Below, one piece after another: positions 57,489 to 64,000 of a DNA stretch of 64,000 nucleotides. A program made the position numbers and the translations under genes. The DNA is from Stenocarpella maydis (lineage: Eukaryota > Ascomycota > Sordariomycetes > Diaporthales > Diaporthaceae): assembly GCA_002270565.1 (NCBI GenBank), contig NQMI01000198.1, forward strand, positions 1-64,000, given 5' to 3'. The notes under the pieces are model-generated. The model was not told the origin of the DNA. It ran no database searches and worked only from the letters and a program-made list of their open reading frames with translations. Numbering within the stretch: position 1 is the first letter of the stretch; every line of letters starts with the position of its first letter.

Positions 57489-59866
57489 ATGATTATGGCG
57501 CAACCCGCGTTCAGGGACCACACCGGGCAGCGGAGGGGTGCCTTCAGCGCCCTCGCCGTAATCTCATTCCTCTCCCTGTTCCTGCTCTCCATTTCCGTGC
57601 TCAGCAGCCACCAGAAGCCGAGGGTCTCCCCGGCCACCTTCGAGGAGCTTGGCCATGTCGACCTTGACGACGCACAAGAGGTCAGGAAACTACTCACTTC
57701 CAAGGTCAGGGCCTCGGCAGCAGGCGACCAATACCTGTAAGCATCACGCCCTTCATCTCACCCCGCCAGGCTCCCCGCTGACCACCATGTTACCTGGGCA
57801 GCATCGGGGTAGGCAAGGCTGATATCACGGGGCCTGTCGTCGAGGTGGAGTTTGCTGGATATGCCGATCTGTCCCAGATCGGGACCGGCCTTCGCCAGCG
57901 CCTCTACTCACGTGCTTTCATCGTCGGTGACGTGAGCAAGCCCAACGACCGCTTCGTCTATCTCGTCCTGGATGTGGCTGCCGGCGACACGGCCCAGAGA
58001 TATGCCATCCTCGAGGGTCTCGCTGCTCTCGGAGGCGAGTATTCCGTCTACGGGACGAACAACATAGCCGTGACTGGGACTCACTCGCACAATGGCCCAG
58101 GAGCTTGGTGGAACTACCTGCTTCCCCAGATCACCAGCGCGGGTTTTGACGCTCAGTCGCTGAATGCCATCGCTGATGGCGCCGTCCTCTCCATCAAGAG
58201 AGCCCACGAGAGCCTCACAACTGGCTACCTGGATGTCGGTACCGTCAATATTACCGACGGAAACCTGTCAAGGAGCCCATCGGCATATGCCAACAACCCA
58301 GCTGCGGAACGCGCCCTCTACGGCAGCTCCACAGACACGACACTAACTATGCTCCGCTTCCAGCGTGCATCGGATGGCCTCAACATGGGCGTATTGACCT
58401 GGTATCCTGTGCACGGAACCTCCATGTATGGCAACAACACCCACGTGGCCGGAGACAACAAGGGCGTGGCGGCCTATCTGCTCGAGCAGGCTGTGCAATC
58501 CGGAGGCACGGCGGCCGACGGCTTTGTTGCTGGCTTCTCCCAGGCCAACGTGGGGGATACCACGCCGAACGTGCTGGGGGCCTACTGCGACGACGGCTCG
58601 GGGCAGATGTGCAGCTACGAGAACAGCACCTGCGCGGATGGCAGGTCTCAGTCGTGCCATGGCCGCGGCCCCAAGTTCCAGGCGCTCGACCTCGGCGTGT
58701 CTTCGTGCTACGAGATTGGTCGTCGCCAGTTCCAGGGGGCGAAGGATCTGTACGATTCTTTCGATGCACAGTCTACGCCTATTGTCGGCCCTACCGTCAA
58801 GTCTTTCCATTTCTACCAGGACATGAGCACCTTCAGCTTCCAACTCCCCAACGGCACTGCCGCCAAGACCTGTCCTGCCGCGCTGGGCTATTCCTTTGCG
58901 GCCGGGACCACCGACTGGCCGGGCGCGTTTGACTTCGTCCAAGGCGACTCGGGTGCGCCCAGCAACCCGGTGTGGAGTGCCGTCGCGGCCCTGCTCAAGG
59001 CCCCTGGGCCCGAGCAGGTCAAGTGCCACGTGCCGAAGCCCATCCTTCTGGATGTCGGCGAGCAGACCGAGCCTTACGATTGGGCCCCTAACATCGTCGA
59101 CGTGCAGTCGTTCCGCGCGGGTCAGCTCCACATCATCGTCTCGCCATCCGAGGCGACCACAATGGCCGGCCGGCGCTGGCGCAACGCTGTCAAGGCCGAA
59201 GCCGCGGCGACGTACTCGGCCGACACCGAGCCGCTGGTCGTGATCGGGGGGCCGGCCAACACGTACGCCCACTACGTTACCACTGAGGAGGAGTACGCCG
59301 TCCAGAGATATGAGGGGGCGAGCACGCTCTTCGGGCCCAACGAGCTGAATGCGTACATCAACCTCACGCTCAGCAACATGAAATACCTCGCGCCCGCGGC
59401 CACCGGCTCGCCCGAGGCCGGCCCGTCCCCGCCAGACAACCGCGCCAATTCCCTCGACTTCATCACCGGCGTAGTCTATGACGGGGCGCCGATCGGCAAG
59501 AAGTATGGCGACGTCCTCACGCAGCCGGCCGCTTCGTATTCAAAGGGCGCTGTGGTCAATGCCACATTTGTCGGCGCCAACCCGCGCAACAACCTACGGC
59601 TCGAGGGCACATTCGCAGCCATTGAGCAACTAGGCGCCGACGGCACCTCGTGGACGCAGGTGCGCAGCGACTATGACTGGTTCCTGGTCTACACGTGGGA
59701 GCGGACCGACGGCCTGCTCGGGTACTCGGAGGTCACCATCAGCTGGGAGACGGAGGACTATGCTCAGCCAGGGACGTACCGCGTCAGGTACTATGGTGAC
59801 TCCAAGGCAATAGGTGGCAAGATCACCGCATTTAATGGGACTAGTAATGCGTTTACATTGACTTAG
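57489..59866 (+). CDS. Neutral/alkaline ceramidase
   Basis: Two exons, 57489-57736 and 57802-59866, give 770 residues; the 65-nt intron starts GTAAGC, has CGCTGACC as branch and ends GGCAG, restoring YLIGVGKADITGP. A second ATG at 57495 is two codons in. Residues about 19-38 (FSALAVISFLSLFLLSISVL) are a signal anchor, so the catalytic part faces the lumen or outside. Family motifs are TGTHSHNGPGAWWNYLL with zinc-ligand histidines, WYPVHGTSM, and FSQANVGDTTPN with the cysteine-rich segment behind it. The C-terminal third is the immunoglobulin-like domain of ceramidases. It hydrolyses ceramide to sphingosine and fatty acid. The usual nucleophile Ser of GDxSPN is Thr here. Many NxS/T sites fit a secreted or membrane-bound form. 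Confidence 0.95.
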
Positions 59867-60430
59867 TCTGCCATATATGTACATACACGCGTAGCCGGGG
59901 ACCGGGCCTAGGTATATAATAAACTGTAATTGGTCTCGTGCAAACGTCTTCAGCCAGTAATGGTTTTTCCTTTCCCCTCGTAGTCTCCGAGATTTATCTT
60001 TGCTCTGTTGAGCTATATCACTTCTCGAGTCCTGTGGTGGGCAGTTCACGTCGCGGTGTCCTCGACGTCACTTGGGAGGATGCCTTGGCAAACTGCTCAA
60101 ATCACTCCCGGAATATTTGATCTGATACTCCGTGGTTATCGACAAATCATGATCAACTTGCCGAGATGTTGGCTACTTGTAAATCGCCTGGCCGCAGCCA
60201 ACAGGGCGGTTGCTTATGGATTTCAGTGGAGTTATGAGATGCTCGTTTTCCTATTTCGCCCGGGCTGCGGTTACAAGGACTGCGAGTCCTGCGACCGCTT
60301 CTTGGAGGTGAACGAAGATGAGGAAAATACCTCGAAGCCTCGCTTAGGCAGTTTAGTCATTTTATCGTGCCCTAAGAAGGAAATGTCGCCTTGGTCGTGC
60401 ACCTCGATCCGGTGATGCCTCGCGGCCTGT
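59867..60430. other. Boundary between ceramidase gene and AT-rich island
   Basis: This is the 3' UTR of the ceramidase plus about 450 bp of mixed sequence. A 135-codon frame at 60008-60415 has no family features and I do not call it. The base composition switches sharply to AT-rich at about 60430-60460. Confidence 0.5.
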
Positions 60431-61326
60431 ATTAGCATCTATCTAGATAGTTGATTTCGCTTTATATATATACATACATACATATATATATATATATACC
60501 CCGATCACAACTCCCTTATTAAACAAAAGAAAGAGTTTATAATGTTATAATAATAAGGAATTGTTATATTAGTATTAAAATAGGAATTAAGGGAGATATT
60601 ATAGCTTAAAGATATTTTATTTAAATATTGAATTTGTTATTAATATAATGTAATGATCAAAGGGTTTCCGAGTACGTTAAACCTGAAAGATCAAGGGTTT
60701 ATATTCGGAATATATTGTTAGGCGGTTATTGAGCAATATTGTTGACTAACAATGATCACTAGCTGTAAGGCTATCCAATACTGGGATTAAATACTTAGAT
60801 TAACGACTAAAGAGTCTATTCTATGAAAACTATCTACTGTGGTGATGACTATGTCCGTATATATGTTCCAACTCTTTAGTAGCTTATAGGCTCGCACGCC
60901 AAGCCATCAAGCCATTACATAAGGCTTGATACTTCATCCTTCAAGCGGGCTTGTGTAGCTCGCAATCGAGCGTTGCAAGCCGGACCCTAACCCTGATAAG
61001 GTAGTGTTACTAATTAGATCAGGCGGGGCGCTCTTTTTGGGGGTTACTTCCCAACCTGTGGGGTTGTTTTCTACGGTAGTTAGCTGCTAATATATGTTAG
61101 TTTATAATATTATCCCCCTTCTTGCTTCTTTTATCCTTAAAAGTATTCCATAAGTTATTTTTGTTTATTAGTGTCTTCATTTATGCCTTCCTAATCCGTT
61201 ATATTATTTAGAGTTAAGGATTCCCGGGTTTCCAAATTATCTTGTTATTTTAGGAAGGTTAAGTAATGTAATTCCTTATTATTTACTATCCTATAGAACG
61301 CTATTATTATGCAGCCTTATTCTTTT

Positions 61327-61715
61327 TGCAAGGCATAGGGCATCAAGAGTTGCAAGGTCTTGGAGAAGGCCTTCAGTTATTATATTGAGTGCATTTGGTA
61401 GCAGCGGTTAAAGTGTAATGTTCTAGAACTAAATAACTCTAAGGACCTTTTATATATCTCGGCTTAGTACTAAAAACTAGAGGATGAGATTAAAGAGTTG
61501 GAGGAGAAGCTCCTTCATTTATGCAAGCAGAAGCATATATAGCATGAGCGGATATCTCAGGCTATCTATCAGGGTTTATTAAATTTGGATGAGTTGGATC
61601 GTATGGAGAAGGAGGAAGCTAATGCTAAGCAGAGGTGGATTACTAAGTAGTCTGCTAAGGTGGTTTACTAAAGTTTCATTAAGGAGGCTAGTAGGATGGT
61701 AGTGCAAGAGGTATA
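61327..61715 (+). pseudogene. Degraded Cys-rich coiled-coil ORF, antisense to the pol relic
   Basis: One frame runs through about 130 codons with some seven stops. It starts with spaced cysteines (CKA, SCKV, ECI, KCNV) and continues into a strong Glu/Lys/Leu coiled coil, LEDEIKELEEKLLHLCKQKH, then GLLNLDELDRMEKEEA. I recall ORFs of this layout (Cys pairs, coiled coil, a DELDRxEKEE-like segment) as repeated proteins in many ascomycete genomes near retroelements; that link is from memory. Stops such as TAG and TAA at Gln/Trp-like positions again fit RIP. It is not functional here. Confidence 0.65.
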
Positions 61716-62829
61716 ACTGCATTCTAAGGGTAAAGTAAGAGTTTTTGATTAGAGTTCCTTAATGGATGATAGTATTAGTTAGTCTGAATTTGTAGGTATT
61801 GGTAATAAGGGTAGTAAAGGAAATGCGCTTGTAAGTAGCTTGTCTTAGTGCCTGATTTTTATTATTAGGAATGGAACTTGTTTAACTGTTATCTGATTGG
61901 TCCTAGCTCCTGGCTATCCTTAGTCTACTAGTTATGCTGTGTCGTTCTGGTCTTGTTTTTCTGTGACTAGTATTCGCTAGGGTGCGGGGTATAGATATTA
62001 GTATTTATTTAGATGGGTTTTGGGTGTGATTAGTATTTGGGTTGTTGGTTGGATAGTGCGACTGATATTGGTATGTTTTTTTAAGGGGTTAACTAGTTGC
62101 TAGCTTCTGGTTATTCACCTTATAACTAGTCTCTTATTAGTTATTTTCCTTATTTCAGCTGCAAGATCTAGGGTTTATTATATAGTTTCATTATAATATT
62201 AATTTATTATTGCTTATTATATATAGGGTTTTTAGGCTGCGTTTCTGGTTTCTAGGATTATTCTATGGTAGTCCGCATATAATACTTTTTGAGTTTATTA
62301 TAATAATATGTTAAGTTTTAGGCTAGTTTCTATGTGTTTTCGCTAGAGTTATAGCCTTTTTACTTAATGAGGTACTCCGTTGTCCCTTAGTACTATCTTG
62401 AGTTTATAATGTTTTCCACTTTATATTCCTTATTATATTTATTAAGTATTTTAATGTGTATTTTAAGTTTTATATTCTTAGGTGCTAGTTCTAAGAGTGA
62501 GATATAAAAGACTAAGTGTTATTTTATTCCCTTGGGTAGCAAGAGTTTATAGTTAGTATCTGAAAGCTTTCTTAAAATTTTAAAGAGGCTGATTTTCTTA
62601 TAGTTAAGCTTTTCGTTGGTTTGCTTANCTTAATTTTAATATTTTGGTAAAAGAGGTAGACCTTATCTCCCTCCTTAAGAATTAGTCCTTTAATTCTTTT
62701 CTGATTTATATATCTTAATATTTATTTTTATATAAAGAAAAGTTCTACTTAGATATCCTTCTGGATTTATCTGATTTATATTACTTTTTATTCTGCTAAT
62801 TCCGCTAGGGTGTTATTTAGCAATAATTT

Positions 62830-63340
62830 ATAATATGCCTGGGGTTTATATCTATAGAGTGTAAAGAAAGGTGACTATTTAGTTGTGCTGGTAGTTGCGC
62901 TATTATAGGTAAATTATGCTAATCGTAGCAGTTTAACCTAATTATTTTGTAATTGGTTGATGTAGTATTAGAGGTATTATTCTATAATTTGGTTGATTCA
63001 TTCTGTTTATCCATTTATTTGTAGATATGCTGTTATTAAGAGCGTATGCCTTGCTCTAAGTTGCTTTATTAGTAACTTTTAAAAGTTTAATATAAAGAGC
63101 TTATCTCTATTTAAGATAATCTTGTATAGTATTTTATAATTGCTTATAATGATTTATAAGAATATATATACGAGTTCTTCTGCAGTACTAACTTTCTTAT
63201 ATAGTATAAAGTATATATATTTGCTCAATCTATAAACTACTACTAGAATACTGTTGTATAGTACTCTAGTTAAGGGTTCTCATGAGAGAGGTAGCTTAAT
63301 GATAAAGTCCAGGCTAATGGATGATCATACGGCTATAGGT
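62830..63340 (-). pseudogene. Retrotransposon integrase core, RIP-degraded
   Basis: The minus-strand frame reads SLDFIIKLPLS, a stop, then NSILVVVYRLSKYIYFI, which aligns with the D-containing core of gypsy integrases (LDFIxxLPxS, DSILVVVDRLTK). Further left, disrupted frames give NRDKLFI and a KQNES-type remnant of the GQTER motif. Several stops and shifts make it non-functional. Confidence 0.8.
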
Positions 63341-63660
63341 ATTGGTAGGGGTTTTAGCAATCCATACAGTTTGTATCTAGAGGCCTTATTTTTATTACAT
63401 GAGTTACATTTGCTAATAATATCTTAAACCTTCTCCTTAAGGTTAAGGATCTAGTAATTCCATTGAATCCTTTTGATTATTGCTATAATACCTTGGTAGC
63501 CATATACTAGTGCTTCATATATTTCTATAATTAACTTATCTTATTCCCTTGGATCGGTAGGGGTTTTTCTGGTTTAAAAGTTAACTCTAATTATAGCGTT
63601 AAGTTTGCAGTTGAGAATGAGGCTTCTATCTTCTTGGGTTTTGAATACTATCCATTCTAT

Positions 63661-63960
63661 AGGTGAGTCCTTATCCTGATGGTCGGGCCTTTGACTTAGT
63701 GCGTCCGCTCTTGCGTTCTTAACTCCGTTTATATGGATAACCTTGATGTTAAATTGTAATAAGAACTCTATATATCTAACTTATTGTTTGTTGAGAGTCT
63801 TGGTTATTATAAAAGTTGTAAGATTCTTATAGTTCATATAGAGTTTAATCTGCTTTTTAGCTTCTATAAGGTAGTATTACTATTTCTAGAATGCATATAC
63901 TATAGCTATAAATCCCTTATCTAGTATAGTATAGTGGGTTTCTGGTCCGTTAAACTTCTT
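63661..63960 (-). pseudogene. Retrotransposon RNase H domain, RIP-degraded
   Basis: A single minus-strand frame gives THYTILDKGFIAIVYAF, then stops at Gln/Trp positions, YYLIEAKKQIKLYMNYKNL, and VKNARADALSQRPD. These match the RNase H lines YxxxDKELLAIV, HYLxGxxxxIxVxTDHKNL and NxxADALSRRPD of Ty3/gypsy elements. Four internal stops make it inactive. Confidence 0.88.
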
Positions 63961-64000
63961 GCTAAAGTTTGTAATGATGTATATCCTTCCTTAGTTGTCT

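Larger units (their letters stand above)
60431..64000 (-). mobile_element. RIP-degraded Ty3/gypsy retrotransposon (partial)
   Basis: The whole stretch is AT-rich and full of TA dinucleotides, with a TA/CA simple repeat at 60463-60500. On the minus strand, reading leftwards from the window end, an RNase H domain comes first and an integrase core second. RT before RNase H before integrase is the Ty3/gypsy order; reverse transcriptase would lie beyond the right edge. Codons for Trp, Gln and Arg are changed to stops, as expected from C-to-T and G-to-A RIP. I could not define LTRs or target-site duplications. One base at 62628 is an undetermined N. The left boundary is set from composition only. 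Confidence 0.85.

Noticed and set aside
60008..60415. 135-codon frame between the ceramidase and the retroelement
   Set aside because: No domain, no splice support and no similarity to families I know; it is adjacent to a composition boundary.

Overview
The window is nuclear DNA of a filamentous ascomycete (Pezizomycotina, most likely a Sordariomycete). The reasons are short introns of 55-150 nt with CTAAC or CTGAC branch points, GC-rich coding sequence, fungal families such as NiiA, fungal SREBP, GH47 and an Mdm1-type nexin, dispersed CCTAGG/ACCTACCT palindromes between genes, and an AT-rich retroelement island at the right end whose stop codons look like repeat-induced point mutation (RIP). 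I cannot name the species.

Layout. 1-5.8 kb: no recognisable gene. 5.8-8.2 kb (+): single-pass membrane protein of the DUF7820 type. 9.8-10.9 kb (-): CCDC174-like coiled-coil protein. 11.7-12.0 kb (+): 86-residue membrane protein. 12.3-13.4 kb (-) homoserine dehydrogenase and 13.9-14.9 kb (+) Trm8 tRNA methyltransferase, divergent from one promoter. 15.4-19.1 kb (+): Mdm1-like PXA-RGS-PX nexin. 21.3-23.1 kb (+): two-RRM SR-type protein with a 6-nt micro-exon. 25.0-26.5 kb (+): NAPE-PLD-like metallo-beta-lactamase. 27.4-29.6 kb (-): secreted GH47 mannosidase. 31.9-35.3 kb (+): nitrite reductase with NirA and GATA sites upstream. 36.9-40.2 kb (-): SREBP. 43.1-44.9 kb (-): single-pass membrane protein of unknown role. 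46.5-49.5 kb (+): Srs2-like helicase. 50.4-54.4 kb (+): an unusual HEMMH metallopeptidase-like / cytochrome b5 fusion. 57.5-59.9 kb (+): neutral ceramidase. 60.4-64 kb: decayed Ty3/gypsy element on the minus strand with a second decayed ORF on the plus strand.

The genes do not form a biosynthetic cluster. Most are scattered core functions: amino-acid synthesis, tRNA modification, splicing, lipid contact sites, nitrogen assimilation, sterol/hypoxia control, DNA repair and sphingolipid turnover. The accessory-looking part is the right end, where the metallopeptidase/cyt b5 gene and the ceramidase lie next to the decayed transposon. The gene at 50.4-54.4 kb is the least conventional item: its 5' third cannot be joined by consensus introns that I can find, and an exact 10-bp tandem duplication shifts its C-terminal frame.

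All gene models were built by hand from reading frames, splice consensus and remembered family motifs; no database search was run.
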